From the NCBI GenBank assembly GCA_963772595.1, contig CAVYXZ010000005.1, forward strand, positions 235,496-299,495: a stretch of 64,000 nt of DNA, in the 5' to 3' direction. Below the pieces are notes generated by a model. It was not told the DNA's origin. It searched no databases and saw nothing but the letters and a program-made list of their open reading frames with translations. Source of the stretch: CAVYXZ01 sp963772595. Lineage in GTDB: Bacteria; Chloroflexota; Anaerolineae; Aggregatilineales; Phototrophicaceae. This document shows positions 8,909 to 17,324 of this stretch, piece by piece. Positions within the stretch are counted from its first letter, which is position 1; each line of letters starts with the position of its first letter. Both the position numbers and the translations under genes were made by a program.

Positions 8909-9523
8909 TTACTCATTCATCCACTTTCGGAGGAAGTGATAAAACATCGCATTGAGCAGAATGCCCGCCAGGAATGCGATGGCGATGTGAAGCGGCGTAA
9001 TAATGTTGTGGCTGAGATAGAAGTAGAGCAGCCAGCTATAGCCGGGAATAATCAGCAAGAGCGCGGTGAGGCTGCCCGGCGAGTATCGCGCAGTTTTTAT
9101 CCATTCACCGAGGTGCAGGAAAGCATTCACATACAGAGCCATCGCCATGAAGAAGGCAGTCCACACGGGCAGAATACCCACACTCACCATGAACATGATC
9201 GGCAGGGCAAATATTGCTGCCGTTCCATCGGTCACAAAGGCACGCCGGGCTGAAAGGGGCAGGAAGGCATCTGAACTGTGACAGACCGTGAGGTTGAACC
9301 AGGGAACAAATCCGCCAGGGAAGATATACTCCTCCACAGTATGCAGCAGGCCAATCGTCATAATTAGCCAGAAAACCCAATCCGGGTCTGTGCGCCGGGT
9401 TGGATCCATCAATATCCATATCGCCAGCACTACTGAAAACAGGGCGATGGCCCCGTTCATGATCTGGGTATAGCGCAGATAACGCTGATTTTGTTCGTCA
9501 ACTGGATAGGTTCGCACCGTCAT
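8909..9523 (-). CDS. HXXEE domain membrane protein
   Basis: A 204-residue membrane protein with about six hydrophobic segments. The family motif is HTVEEY (His-x-x-Glu-Glu) just after the second segment, followed by IFPGGFVPWFN, which matches the HXXEE domain (PF13787), a family of unknown function. It lies 15 bases downstream of a TetR-family regulator gene on the same strand and is therefore probably under its control. Confidence 0.75.
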   Translation of the reverse strand: MTVRTYPVDEQNQRYLRYTQIMNGAIALFSVVLAIWILMDPTRRTDPDWVFWLIMTIGLLHTVEEYIFPGGFVPWFNLTVCHSSDAFLPLSARRAFVTDGTAAIFALPIMFMVSVGILPVWTAFFMAMALYVNAFLHLGEWIKTARYSPGSLTALLLIIPGYSWLLYFYLSHNIITPLHIAIAFLAGILLNAMFYHFLRKWMNE

Positions 9524-9538
9524 TTTAGCTTACCTTTC

Positions 9539-10126
9539 TCAGGTTGTGGTGCTGCCGTAACCGCAGAGAAATAGATGCACATACTGCTGTAGGTCAAAAA
9601 CTTCACTGATCTGCGGCATAACACTTTCCACGAGGCTGGCAAAGACCAGGGGCCCAATCAACGCGGAAAAGGCCATCAGGGGGGAGCCTGCCTTCAACTG
9701 CCCTTCGTCCTGATACTGCTGCACAAGCTGCACAAGCTGCCCAACGAGCTTGAGGGAATGCTGCGCATGTTCACGGAGCGCCGGGTTGCGAGGCAGTTCT
9801 ATCAGAATAATCGGGATGATCGACTGGCGATTTTGGCTGACCGTCCACAGCGTCTCGACGATGCGCATGAAATCTGCTTCACGGTCTCCGGTATATTGCA
9901 AGTTCATGTTCGCCACCGACTGGGCTTCACGTGCGAACATCGCATCCAGCACCGCTGCCTTTGTGCTAAAGCGCCGGAAAATGGTGACTTCATTCACACC
10001 CGCTTCGTCCGCAATACAGCGTGTGGTCAGCTTTTGAAAGCCGCGCTTATAAACACAGCGAATCGCCGCATCCAGTATCGCTGTCTGGGTGTCATCCCAT
10101 TCGGAAGCAGTAGTTGACGGGGCCAT
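9539..10126 (-). CDS. TetR/AcrR family transcriptional regulator
   Basis: 195 residues from the ATG at 10126. The N-terminal helix-turn-helix runs about residues 12-60 (AILDAAIRCVYKRGF, TTRCIADEAGVNEVTIFRRF). The C-terminal ligand domain is diverse, as usual in the family. A longer frame runs upstream to 10333 but carries no domain. The gene leads an operon with the HXXEE membrane protein and is divergent from hemH. A perfect palindrome 29 bases upstream of the start is the likely autoregulatory operator. Ligand unknown. Confidence 0.85.
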   Translation of the reverse strand: MAPSTTASEWDDTQTAILDAAIRCVYKRGFQKLTTRCIADEAGVNEVTIFRRFSTKAAVLDAMFAREAQSVANMNLQYTGDREADFMRIVETLWTVSQNRQSIIPIILIELPRNPALREHAQHSLKLVGQLVQLVQQYQDEGQLKAGSPLMAFSALIGPLVFASLVESVMPQISEVFDLQQYVHLFLCGYGSTTT

Positions 10127-10154
10127 ATTGAAGGCAAACCTCGGATAAGAAAAA

Positions 10155-10175
10155 GCAAGCAAGTAACTTGCTTGC
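10155..10175. promoter_or_regulatory. Palindromic operator candidate for the TetR regulator
   Basis: Perfect 10-base arms GCAAGCAAGT (10155-10164) and ACTTGCTTGC (10166-10175) flank a single A. The position, in the gap between the TetR gene and divergent hemH, and the size match typical TetR-family operators. It could control both directions. Confidence 0.6.
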
Positions 10176-10277
10176 ATTTTCACATGAATCAGGAATATTG
10201 TCAAACTTTGTATTTGATGAGTACAGTTTTCTGTAAAATTTGCAGAAGGATATGGTAGAATTGCGCGTATCGAAACA

Positions 10278-11328
10278 ATGGGTCGAGGACAAGTTGTGAA
10301 TCCTACCGGCGTTGTCATCGCCCAGTTGGGCACGCCCGCCGCCCCAACCGCTGCTGCCTTACGACCCTATCTGAAACAGTTCCTCTCCGACCTGCGCGTG
10401 ATTGATTATCACCCGCTGCTGTGGCAGCCAATTCTGCGCGGCATGATCCTGCGCACGCGCCCGCGTAAGTCCGCTCAGCTTTACGCCCGCATCTGGACCG
10501 AGGCCGGTTCACCGTTGATGGTCTTCTCGCAGCGGCAGGTGGATGGGGTGCAGCAGCGTTTGGGCGAGAGCTTTCGCGTGCTGCTGGGCATGACTTACGG
10601 CGAGCCGAGCATCGCCCGCGCGCTGCGCGATCTGGAAGTCCGAAGGCATCACGCACGTCATCGTGCTGCCGATGTACCCGCAGTATTCCTCGACGACCAC
10701 CGCTTCAGTCTACGACGCGGTCTTTCAGGCTGCCGCAGGCCGCCGGAGCGAACATAAGCGCTTTGTCCCGGCGCTGCGTTTTATCGCGCCGTTTTACGAG
10801 GATGCGCGCTACATCGAGGCGATGGCTCAGCACCTGCGTGAGACGGTTGCCGCGCTGCCGGAGCCGCCCGACCAGTATGTCGTCACTTTTCATGGCATCC
10901 CGCGCCGCTACATCGAGACCGGCGATCCCTACCGCCAGCAGTGTGAACAGACCGCACAGCATCTGGCTGAGACGATGGGCTGGGATGAGTCGCAGTGGCG
11001 CATCAGCTTTCAATCACGCTTCGGGCCGGAGGACTGGCTGGAACCCTACACCGAGGACGTGCTGGAGGGCCTGCACGCGGAGGGCATCCAGCGTCCGCTG
11101 GTCTTTTCGCCCGGCTTCGTGACCGACTGCCTGGAAACGCTGGACGAACTGGGCCACGAGGGCCGCGAGCAGTTCGCCGCAGGCGGTGGCGACGAAACGC
11201 AGTTTCATCTGGCGGCCTGCCTCAACGATCACCCGACCTGGCTGGATACGATGGCGGCGCTGGTGCTGGAGAACGCGGGCGGCTGGACCGCAGCAGAATC
11301 TGCAACGGCTACTGAGGTCAAGGGCTGA
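10278..11328 (+). CDS. hemH: Ferrochelatase (coproporphyrin/protoporphyrin), one frameshift
   Basis: Ferrochelatase inserts ferrous iron into the porphyrin macrocycle in the last steps of heme synthesis. The N-terminal LGTPAAPT and LRPYLKQFLSD, the catalytic-His region TFHGIPRRYIETGDPY, FQSRFGPEDWLEPY and SPGFVTDCLETLDE are all clear. About 350 codons is a normal length. The frame breaks near 10639 between LRDLE and EGITHVIVLPMYPQYS; a single extra base accounts for it. No other heme genes are nearby. A one-base break in a widely conserved single-copy gene points to a sequence error. Confidence 0.85.
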
Positions 11329-11426
11329 TACAGGAAAAAGGAAAGTGGGACGCTATCCGCGCTAAGCCATCAGCCGAAAATGTTTTTGTTTAGCCGGCAA
11401 GTCAGCCAAGAAATCGTGTGTCGTAG

Positions 11427-11453
11427 GGGAGGGTCTGAGACCCTCCTCTACAT
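11427..11453. repeat. GTAGGGG-type hairpin repeat in the 11329-11577 gap
   Basis: The sequence GTAGGGGAGGGTCT is followed at once by the reverse AGACCCTCCTCTAC, giving a strong hairpin. It belongs to the dispersed GTAGGGG hairpin family. The rest of the 249-base gap shows no gene. Confidence 0.5.
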
Positions 11454-11577
11454 CCAATGAGCCGTTTTGATACACTCTGATCCGAACAATTTGCTTAGGC
11501 TTCGGCGTGGTTTTGTTGGTTATCATTCGAACACTGGCTTAGAATAGTACTCCCATTGGATGGACAGGGTGAATCAC

Positions 11578-12075
11578 ATGGGCAAAGCCAAATTTACGCT
11601 GACTTAACATCAAGATGAACTGGTCGCGCTGACGAAAGGCTGCGACCACAAGACCTTAGCCATCTGGGCCAGGGACTGCGCGCTGCGTGTGCTGCCCTAT
11701 TTTACGCAGCAGTTCCCTGATGACCCGCGCCCGCAGCAGGCGCTCGACACCCTTCAGGCCTGGATCGACACCGGGCAGTTCAAAATGGCCGTGATTCGCA
11801 AAGCCTCGCTGGATTCTCATGCCGCAGCCCGTGAGGTGGGTGAAGACAGTCCGGCGCGCTCAGCAGCGCGGGCAGCCGGTCAGGCAGTGGCGACGGCCCA
11901 CGTGCCGACACATTCGATTGGGCCTGCGGTATATGCGCTGCAAGCCATCCACCGGGCCAGCAGCGACTCAGAGGCCGAGGCTGCCATCAGAAGAGAACTT
12001 GAGTGGCAGTCTCAGCACCTGCTTGAACTTGAACGCACCCTCCCAAACACACCCACCAGGAGACAGCACTCCTGA
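11578..12075 (+). pseudogene. Imm5-family immunity-like protein with in-frame stop
   Basis: From the ATG at 11578 the frame reads MGKAKFTLT, meets TAA at 11605-11607, then continues HQDELVALTKGCDHKTLAIWARDC...LPYFTQQFPDD and AARAAGQAVATAHVPTHSIG to 12075. This matches putative immunity proteins of the Imm5 type (DHKTLAxWAxxCAERVLPYF, then an AARAAG-AVATAHV helix). Family proteins are linked to polymorphic toxins, but no toxin gene is adjacent. Only codon 10 is lost, so the gene is a young nonsense pseudogene, a sequencing error, or starts downstream at the GTG at 11689. Confidence 0.6.
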
Positions 12076-12099
12076 GGCTTATTCCTAGTCGGAATCAGC

Positions 12100-12156
12100 T
12101 TCGGGGTGCGGGGGACCGGTCCCCTGCCGGGGTATGGGGCAGCGCCCCAGATAATT
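12100..12156. repeat. Dispersed repeat, GGGGTATGGGGCAGCGC core
   Basis: It contains GGGGTGCGGGGGACC, GGTCCCCTGCC and GGGGTATGGGGCAGCGCCCC. A near copy in the same orientation lies at 40512-40557. It is non-coding and able to form hairpins (GGGGACC/GGTCCCC). Confidence 0.6.
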
Positions 12157-12186
12157 CCCTATGACCTACTTGCTATTGCGCTAGCC

Positions 12187-12618
12187 CTACTTGTCGAGGA
12201 CGTTCGCCAGCCGGTCCAGCGTGTCGTTGAGGCGCTTCTGCTGTTCCAGGGCCGGATCAACGGTCTCTTCCGCCGGGGCTTCCTCTTCCTGTTTGGCGAG
12301 GCGGTTCATCGCACGCACGACCATGAACATGGCGAAGGCCACCACCACGAAGGTGATAATCGTGTTGATGAAGATCCCATAGTTGATGGTCGTCGCCCCG
12401 GCAGCCTGAGCATCCGCTAGCGAAGCGTAATCACCGCCAGAGAGATTGATGAAGTAATTACTGAAATCAGCCCCACCCAGCAGGAAGCCAATCGGCGGCA
12501 TGATGATGTCATTGACCAGTGAATTGACAATCGCCCCGAAAGCAGTCCCCAGAATAATACCGACGGCAAGGTCCACGACATTGCCCCGCATGGCAAATTC
12601 ACGAAATTCCTTGAGCAT
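12187..12618 (-). CDS. mscL: Large-conductance mechanosensitive channel
   Basis: A 143-residue MscL, the homopentameric inner-membrane pore that opens under hypo-osmotic stretch. The N-terminal amphipathic helix MLKEFREFAMRGNVVDLAVG leads into TM1 (IILGTAFGAIVNSLVNDIIMPP). The periplasmic loop follows (SGGDYASLADAQAAGATTINYG), then TM2 (FINTIITFVVVAFAMFMVV) and the charged C-terminal bundle (EEEAPAEETVDP...LDRLANVLDK). The length is normal. It appears monocistronic. Confidence 0.95.
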   Translation of the reverse strand: MLKEFREFAMRGNVVDLAVGIILGTAFGAIVNSLVNDIIMPPIGFLLGGADFSNYFINLSGGDYASLADAQAAGATTINYGIFINTIITFVVVAFAMFMVVRAMNRLAKQEEEAPAEETVDPALEQQKRLNDTLDRLANVLDK

Positions 12619-12692
12619 AGTGGTTCTTCCTTATATAAAGCCGAACGAGCGCGGCATTAAGGCGGATTGTAATGTAAAAATCCAGCCGTCTC

Positions 12693-13163
12693 TCAACCGG
12701 CGAGCGCATCAAAGACCTTCGGCGCGATCAACCAGACCAGGATCCCGTGCAGTTCGCTGGCGGAGAGGACGTCGACCCGCGCCAGGCTGCCGGTCTTCAT
12801 CTCGATGCTGGACCCGGTCAGGCTGTGGACGACCTGCGGCAGGGTCGGATTATGGCCGACGAACATCAATTCGGCACTGGCATCCAGGTCCCGGATGAGC
12901 GCGGCCACCGCGTCGCGGTTGAAGCCGTAGTCGAGCGCCTCCTGCACGGTGATCGTCATACCCAGCGCCTGGGCGATGATCTGCGCCGTCTGCTGGGCAC
13001 GGATGCGCGGGCTGCTGTAGATGACCTGCGGATGAATGCCCAACCGGGCGATGACCTGCGCTTCGGTTGCCAGCCTGGCTTGGCCCTCCGCTGTCAACTG
13101 GCGCTGCTCATCGCTGGCAGCGGATTGTTCGGCCTTGCCGTGCCGGACAAAATAGAGACGCAT
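12693..13163 (-). CDS. SixA-like phosphohistidine phosphatase
   Basis: About 156 residues in the histidine phosphatase superfamily. The catalytic RHG is in YFVRHGKAE; further conserved sites are SSPRIRAQQTAQII and the second histidine in FVGHNPTL. This short form without the long inserts of phosphoglycerate mutase is typical of SixA, which removes phosphate from histidine phosphotransfer domains. GGGGGAG lies six bases before the ATG at 13163. Its likely partners, histidine kinases, occur elsewhere in the window, but no direct link is shown. Confidence 0.8.
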   Translation of the reverse strand: MRLYFVRHGKAEQSAASDEQRQLTAEGQARLATEAQVIARLGIHPQVIYSSPRIRAQQTAQIIAQALGMTITVQEALDYGFNRDAVAALIRDLDASAELMFVGHNPTLPQVVHSLTGSSIEMKTGSLARVDVLSASELHGILVWLIAPKVFDALAG

Positions 13164-13179
13164 ACACAACTCCCCCTGT

Positions 13180-13599
13180 TTAAGCGCCTGGAATGACGCC
13201 TAACTGCTGCATCAGCGCCAGCGCGTTGATCTCAGCCCAGCGCTCCTTGATCTTGCCATCCGCCAGCTTGAGGATGTCCATGCCGGTGACGTGGACCGTC
13301 TTGCCGGTCGCCGGGATATTCATCAGCGGGCCGGTCTGGGTGCCGTCGCCGTGCCAGCGCAGACAGGTCCAATCGCCCTCGGCGATCACCTCGTCCACCG
13401 TTACTTTGAGATCGGGGAAGGCAGCGCGAAACATCGCCAGCACCAGTTTGTGCCCTTCGAGACCGGGCGTTTCCGCAGGGAAGGGCGTATGCTCCACCAG
13501 GTCTTCGGCGATCAATTCGTCAGCGAGCGCTGCATTGCCTTCACCCCAGACTTCAGCGCTAAAGCGGCGAGTCACCTCTTTGTTGTGCGCTTCAGACAT
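13180..13599 (-). CDS. SnoaL-like ester cyclase family protein
   Basis: A 139-residue NTF2-fold protein: FSAEVWGEGNAALADELIAEDLVEH, LVLAMFRAAFPDLKVTVDEVIAEGD and the C-terminal ITGKTVHVTGMDI-like strand with KIKERWAEIN. This is the pattern of the SnoaL-like/ester cyclase family, where few members have a known reaction. It lies 16 bases upstream of the SixA-like gene on the same strand, so the two may be co-transcribed. Substrate unknown. Confidence 0.75.
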   Translation of the reverse strand: MSEAHNKEVTRRFSAEVWGEGNAALADELIAEDLVEHTPFPAETPGLEGHKLVLAMFRAAFPDLKVTVDEVIAEGDWTCLRWHGDGTQTGPLMNIPATGKTVHVTGMDILKLADGKIKERWAEINALALMQQLGVIPGA

Positions 13600-13663
13600 G
13601 ATTGCACTCCCTCATCCTGTGCGGTCGATAGCGCGATTGTACACTATGCCCACGAACTGGAAC

Positions 13664-13697
13664 AAAAAAAGACCCGCAGCCACAGTGGGCTGGGGTC
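13664..13697 (-). terminator. Rho-independent terminator downstream of tRNA-Gly
   Basis: Read on the minus strand, arms GACCCCAGCC and GGCTGCGGGTC enclose a six-base loop and are followed by seven T. It lies 10 bases past the tRNA-Gly 3' end. Confidence 0.85.
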
Positions 13698-13706
13698 CGC
13701 CTGTTG

Positions 13707-13778
13707 AGCGGGAGAGGAGATTCGAACTCCCGACATCTTCCTTGGCAAGGAAGCATTCTACCGCTGAATTACTCCCGC
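13707..13778 (-). tRNA. tRNA-Gly (GCC)
   Basis: A 72-nt cloverleaf on the minus strand. The acceptor stem is GCGGGAG/CTCCCGC and the discriminator base is T. The anticodon stem CTTCC/GGAAG carries loop TTGCCAA with anticodon GCC. The T-arm contains GTTCGAATC. No CCA is encoded. A strong terminator follows. Confidence 0.95.
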
Positions 13779-13846
13779 ATCGTGTTGGACAGTATAGCAT
13801 TTTCGACCCTGGCTGACAAGCCCCTGAATTCTGGGGGGCCGGATAC

Positions 13847-14191
13847 TTAGCGCTTCTTTCTGGGCGATGCTTTGGCGTGCTTATTGTAGTCCAACGCGAG
13901 GCCGATCCAGTAGTCGAAATCCGTCTGCTGACGCCAGCCTTCCTCGCCCACATAGATATAGCCTTTGTACTCACGATGGTTCATGACGACCGTTTGCGTG
14001 CCTTTTCTGGCAAGCACCTGCTCGTGCAGCGCGGGGTCGATGCGGCACATAAGCCGGTCGCGGCTCACGGTGACGCACATCTTGCCATCCACCATGAAGG
14101 CCAGGCCGCCGAACATCTTCTTTTCTTCGACGCGGGGCGTTTCAGCCAGGGCGGCTCTCACACGCTCACTCAGAACCGGGTCGTATGCCAT
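13847..14191 (-). CDS. TfoX N-terminal domain family protein
   Basis: A 114-residue protein matching the TfoX/Sxy N-terminal domain: LAETPRVEEKKMFGGLAFMVDGKMCVTV, then a beta-rich body and WIGLALDYNKHAKASPRKKR. In gammaproteobacteria Sxy/TfoX activates competence; isolated N-terminal domains in other phyla have no proven role. The Lys/Arg-rich tail is common in this single-domain group. It is monocistronic. Confidence 0.8.
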   Translation of the reverse strand: MAYDPVLSERVRAALAETPRVEEKKMFGGLAFMVDGKMCVTVSRDRLMCRIDPALHEQVLARKGTQTVVMNHREYKGYIYVGEEGWRQQTDFDYWIGLALDYNKHAKASPRKKR

Positions 14192-14287
14192 CGCGCTTCA
14201 CATCCTCCCACAGGCAGATTAAACAACGGCGCCCCAAGAATAGAACATTTGATCGGTTATGTCAATGGCTTGCGCAGCGGCGAAACG

Positions 14288-15250
14288 TCAGGTCTGGTAG
14301 GAATGCAGCACCCGCGCCTGACCCTCCAGGCGGTAGCTCCCCAGCGCCGCCGGGATCAAAGCCGTGTACCCTTTGTGCAGCATGAGGGACTCACTGCTGG
14401 TCTGGATCTCCACCGCGCCGTCGATGCAGGTCAGGATGTGGAAGCGGCGGCCCCCCGTATCCAGGCGAACGGCCATGCCGTTAACCGAGTTAAGCTGGTA
14501 CAGCAGGGTCGTGAAATACTGCTCGCGCACAATATCGACGGTCTGTGCCGGGTTCTGCGCCGTGTGGATGATCGGCGGCAGGGTCTCCAGATTGGCAACC
14601 TGGGTGCCTTTGTCGATGTGCATCTCGCGGGGTTTGCCGTCGAGGCCCATGCGGCCCCAGTCGTAGAGGCGGTAGGTCGTGTCGCTGGACTGCTGGATCT
14701 CGTAGATGAGCAGGCCCGGCCCCAGGGCGTGGATCGTCCCGGCGCGGATGTAGAGCACATCGCCCGGCACTACGTCCGCGTAGGCCAGCAGCGGCTCTAA
14801 CTCATTCGATTCAATCGCTTCAGCCATCTGCGCGGGCGTGGTCCCCGGCTGCACGCCGATGACCAGCTTCGCACCCGGATCGGCGGCAATGACGTACCAG
14901 GCTTCGGTCTTGCCGCGCGGTTCGCCCTCTAACTGGCGCGCCTGAGCGTCGTCTGGATGCACCTGCACCGAGAGCCAATCGCTGGCGTCGAGAATTTTCG
15001 CCAGCAGCGGCAGGCCCTCAGCCGGGTCATTGCCCGGCCCGACCAGATCCTGACCGTACTCCACCAGGACCGCGCTCAGGCTGTGTCCGGCCAGCATGCC
15101 GTTGCGGACGGTCGCGGTATCATGCATCTCCCAGGCTTCGCCGTAGGGCTGACTATCCGGGAGTGTCTTGCCCATGCGTGTTTCGAGCTTGCGCCCGCCC
15201 CAGACTTTGACTTTCAGCGGCGGATCCAACAGCAAAGGATAAAGTGCCAT
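14288..15250 (-). CDS. manA: Mannose-6-phosphate isomerase, class I
   Basis: A 320-residue type I phosphomannose isomerase that interconverts fructose-6-phosphate and mannose-6-phosphate. N-terminal KVKVWGGRKLETRMGK and PYGEAWEMHD are family marks. The zinc ligands are seen in QVHPDD (residues 96-101), E116 in KTEAWYV and the GTIHALG histidine. The length matches the short (Bacillus-type) form. It supplies mannose for glycans; a GT4 enzyme and glycan methyltransferases lie elsewhere in the window. Confidence 0.9.
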   Translation of the reverse strand: MALYPLLLDPPLKVKVWGGRKLETRMGKTLPDSQPYGEAWEMHDTATVRNGMLAGHSLSAVLVEYGQDLVGPGNDPAEGLPLLAKILDASDWLSVQVHPDDAQARQLEGEPRGKTEAWYVIAADPGAKLVIGVQPGTTPAQMAEAIESNELEPLLAYADVVPGDVLYIRAGTIHALGPGLLIYEIQQSSDTTYRLYDWGRMGLDGKPREMHIDKGTQVANLETLPPIIHTAQNPAQTVDIVREQYFTTLLYQLNSVNGMAVRLDTGGRRFHILTCIDGAVEIQTSSESLMLHKGYTALIPAALGSYRLEGQARVLHSYQT

Positions 15251-15317
15251 AGGTCCTCGGCGGTTTCATGGGCGATTAAGTTGAGGGGGTGGAAAAAGGA
15301 GAGTGCCGGACGCTGAC

Positions 15318-15473
15318 TCAACGCATCCGATCAAAGTCCTCATTGGGGCGGACCGGCACAGGCACGCGAACCGGTTCTGGCTGCGGTGGGTTCAACCGCC
15401 GCTCGATGTCTTTGATCCACTGCTGAATTTGACGTTCCAGTTCTTCCCAGAGATTGCGTGCAGGTGTCGCCAT
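15318..15473 (-). CDS. Small hypothetical protein with proline-rich tail
   Basis: A 51-residue product starting MATPARNLWEELERQIQQWIKDIERRLNPP and ending in a Pro/Val-rich tail. AAAGG precedes the ATG at 15473 with a seven-base spacer. The N-terminal half is an amphipathic helix. It is not recognised and lies between manA and tRNA-Ala. Confidence 0.5.
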   Translation of the reverse strand: MATPARNLWEELERQIQQWIKDIERRLNPPQPEPVRVPVPVRPNEDFDRMR

Positions 15474-15507
15474 AGCGCTGCCTTTCTGATTTCGGTCCGC
15501 ACGGGGG

Positions 15508-15541
15508 AAAAGAAAACCCCTCGTGGGCTTACGTAGGGGTT
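15508..15541 (-). terminator. Rho-independent terminator downstream of tRNA-Ala
   Basis: On the minus strand, arms AACCCCT and AGGGGTT enclose a 13-base loop and are followed by TTCTTTTC. It lies 18 bases past the tRNA-Ala 3' end. Confidence 0.75.
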
Positions 15542-15558
15542 GACAATGCGCCTGCAAG

Positions 15559-15631
15559 TGGACCTAAAGGGATTCGAACCCTTGACCTCTTCAATGCCAT
15601 TGAAGCGCTCTCCCAGCTGAGCTATAGGCCC
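15559..15631 (-). tRNA. tRNA-Ala (GGC)
   Basis: A 73-nt cloverleaf on the minus strand. The acceptor stem is GGGCCTA/TAGGTCC with discriminator A. The D-arm is AGCTCAGCTGGGAGAGC. The anticodon stem CTTCA/TGAAG carries loop ATGGCAT with anticodon GGC. The T-arm contains GGTTCGAATCC. Confidence 0.95.
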
Positions 15632-15764
15632 TGGAAGCTGGACGGCATTGTAGCCCCGATACCTAGTGCTGTCAATACAGCATACTGGAAAAACACGTTT
15701 TTGGGAATCAAGATTCATTGAACGTTCATAGGAGATTGGGCCTAAAGTACCAGGGGCAGCGCAA

Positions 15765-15940
15765 AGGCACGGTGGACGCAGGGTAACGCAGAGAAAAACA
15801 CGCCACGCCGTGTCAAAGGACACAGCGTAATGTGCCCTTACAGTGTGTTCGTCTGGAATTATTGTGGTCTCTGCGTCTGATTCTTTGCCCTTGATCTGCT
15901 TTGCGCCTTTGCGTTGAATCTTTTGACTTTGACCTTGCGC
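15765..15940. repeat. Dispersed repeat region with GCGCCTTTGCGTTGAAT motif
   Basis: The gap between tRNA-Ala and the next gene holds GCAAAGGCACGG...GGTAACGCAGAGAAAA at one end and TTTGCGCCTTTGCGTTGAAT near 15900. The same words recur, in either orientation, near 17340, 17725 and 17840. No gene is seen. Confidence 0.5.
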
Positions 15941-16171
15941 TCAGGACTTGGTGCTGAGTTCAAGCAGGCTGGCGCGGATATCGTCTACGATCTGCTGCGG
16001 CGGGCGGCCATAACGCGGGCCGTGATCGAGAAAGTCGGCGAAGCTCTGCTCGGCGAAGCCACTGCTGCACGCGCAGCCCAGGCTGTCGGCCCATTCAACG
16101 CTGCGCTGCTCCGGGTCCAGGCTCAGGCCCCAGACCTGACCGTCGTCGTTCCACATCCAGTCGGTCTTCAC
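15941..16171 (-). CDS. Hypothetical protein downstream of maf
   Basis: A 76-residue acidic protein starting MKTDWMWNDDGQVWGLSLDPEQ, with a GCACSSGF motif and FADFLDHGPRYGRPPQQI. It is not recognised. Its start overlaps the maf stop by four bases, so it is translated as part of the SlyD-maf unit. The repeat region begins right after its stop. Confidence 0.6.
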   Translation of the reverse strand: MKTDWMWNDDGQVWGLSLDPEQRSVEWADSLGCACSSGFAEQSFADFLDHGPRYGRPPQQIVDDIRASLLELSTKS

Positions 16172-16761
16172 GTGGCGGTCTCCTCGGCCTTCCAGCCAAT
16201 CTCTTTCAAGGCAGTCTTCAGCAGGTCCAGCGGCAGGCCCATCACGCCGGTGTAGCTGCCGTCGATGCGCACGACCGGGATAAAGTCCTCGTCCTGGATA
16301 GCGTACCCCCCGGCTTTGTCGAAGGGATCGCCACTGGCGATGTAGCTCTCGATCTCGTCGTCGGTATAGGCGCGCATCTGGACCTCAGTGCAGTCCATTT
16401 TGGTGATGGATTGGGCCGGATCACCCAGCTTGTGCAGGGTGAAGGCTGTGCAGACGCGGTGAGTCCGGCTGCGTAACTGTTGGAGCATCTGGCGCGCCTC
16501 GGCGGCATCCGCCGGTTTGCCCAGGATGACCGTGCCGTCGATGACGACCGTATCGGCGGCCAGAATCACGGCAGGCGCTTCCGCCTGGCTGGCGACCGCC
16601 TGGGCCTTGTCCTGGCTCAGGCGCTGGACGTAGTCTTCGGGCTTTTCGCCCTCATGCTGCGTTTCGTCGATGTCGGGGTTTTTTACTTCGAAGCTGATCC
16701 CCAGGGACGCCAAGAGATCGCGCCGCCGGGGCGAGCTTGAAGCCAGAATAAAGTCAGCCAT
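16168..16761 (-). CDS. maf: Maf family nucleoside triphosphate pyrophosphatase
   Basis: 197 residues from the ATG at 16761. It opens with the signature FILASSSPRRRDLLASLGI and has PDIDETQHEGEKPEDYVQRLS, AADTVVIDGTVILGKP, DPFDKAGGYAIQ and GSYTGVMGLPL. Maf proteins hydrolyse dTTP/UTP and modified nucleotides and were first tied to septum inhibition. It is second in an operon after the SlyD-like FKBP gene (four-base gap) and before a small hypothetical gene (overlapping). Confidence 0.92.
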   Translation of the reverse strand: MADFILASSSPRRRDLLASLGISFEVKNPDIDETQHEGEKPEDYVQRLSQDKAQAVASQAEAPAVILAADTVVIDGTVILGKPADAAEARQMLQQLRSRTHRVCTAFTLHKLGDPAQSITKMDCTEVQMRAYTDDEIESYIASGDPFDKAGGYAIQDEDFIPVVRIDGSYTGVMGLPLDLLKTALKEIGWKAEETAT

Positions 16762-16765
16762 AGGA

Positions 16766-17254
16766 TCAGTGGTGATGATCGTCCGAATGGACGTGGCCGT
16801 GATCGCGTTCGCTGGCGCTGGCATCGCGCAGGGCCAGGACGGTGACGTCATAGGTCAGGGTCTGACCGGCCAGCGGCGGGTTGAAGTCGAGCTTCACGGT
16901 ATCGGCGGTCAGTTCCGTGACTATCGCCACGTACCAGTTGCCGTCTTCGTCCTCGACCTCGACTTCCAGGCCCTCTTCCAGGGCAATGTCGCTTTCCAGG
17001 GTGCTGCGTTCGACCTCTTCGACGTCTTCCGGGTCATAGTCGCCGTAGGCCAGTTCGGGCGGCAGCGTGGCGTGAATTTTATCGCCCACCCGCTTGCCTT
17101 CCAACAAAGTCTCCAGGCCCGGCACGATGCTGTTGGAGCCGTGCAGATATTCCAGCGGATCGTCCGCGTCGGCGCGTTCGATCTCCTCGCCGTCGATTTG
17201 CAGCACATAGGTGAGGCTGACGACCACGCCGTCGGTGATGGTGTCTACTGCCAT
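16766..17254 (-). CDS. FKBP-type peptidyl-prolyl isomerase, SlyD-like
   Basis: About 162 residues from the ATG at 17254 (GGAG eight bases upstream; a GTG three codons earlier is possible). The FKBP half has VVSLTYVLQIDGEEIE, PLEYLHGSNSIVPGLETLLEGKRVGD and PPELAYGDYDPE. The middle is the acidic insert-in-flap domain, then FNPPLAGQTLTYDVTVL. The tail ERDHGHVHSDDHHH is His-rich, as in SlyD, which binds nickel and acts as a folding catalyst and metallochaperone. It leads the maf operon. Confidence 0.88.
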   Translation of the reverse strand: MAVDTITDGVVVSLTYVLQIDGEEIERADADDPLEYLHGSNSIVPGLETLLEGKRVGDKIHATLPPELAYGDYDPEDVEEVERSTLESDIALEEGLEVEVEDEDGNWYVAIVTELTADTVKLDFNPPLAGQTLTYDVTVLALRDASASERDHGHVHSDDHHH

Positions 17255-17324
17255 CGGAGGCACTCCGTTCTCTCACAAATTGAATGCGCGCATTATAGCG
17301 GGATCGCACCGCTGCGTATAGCCG

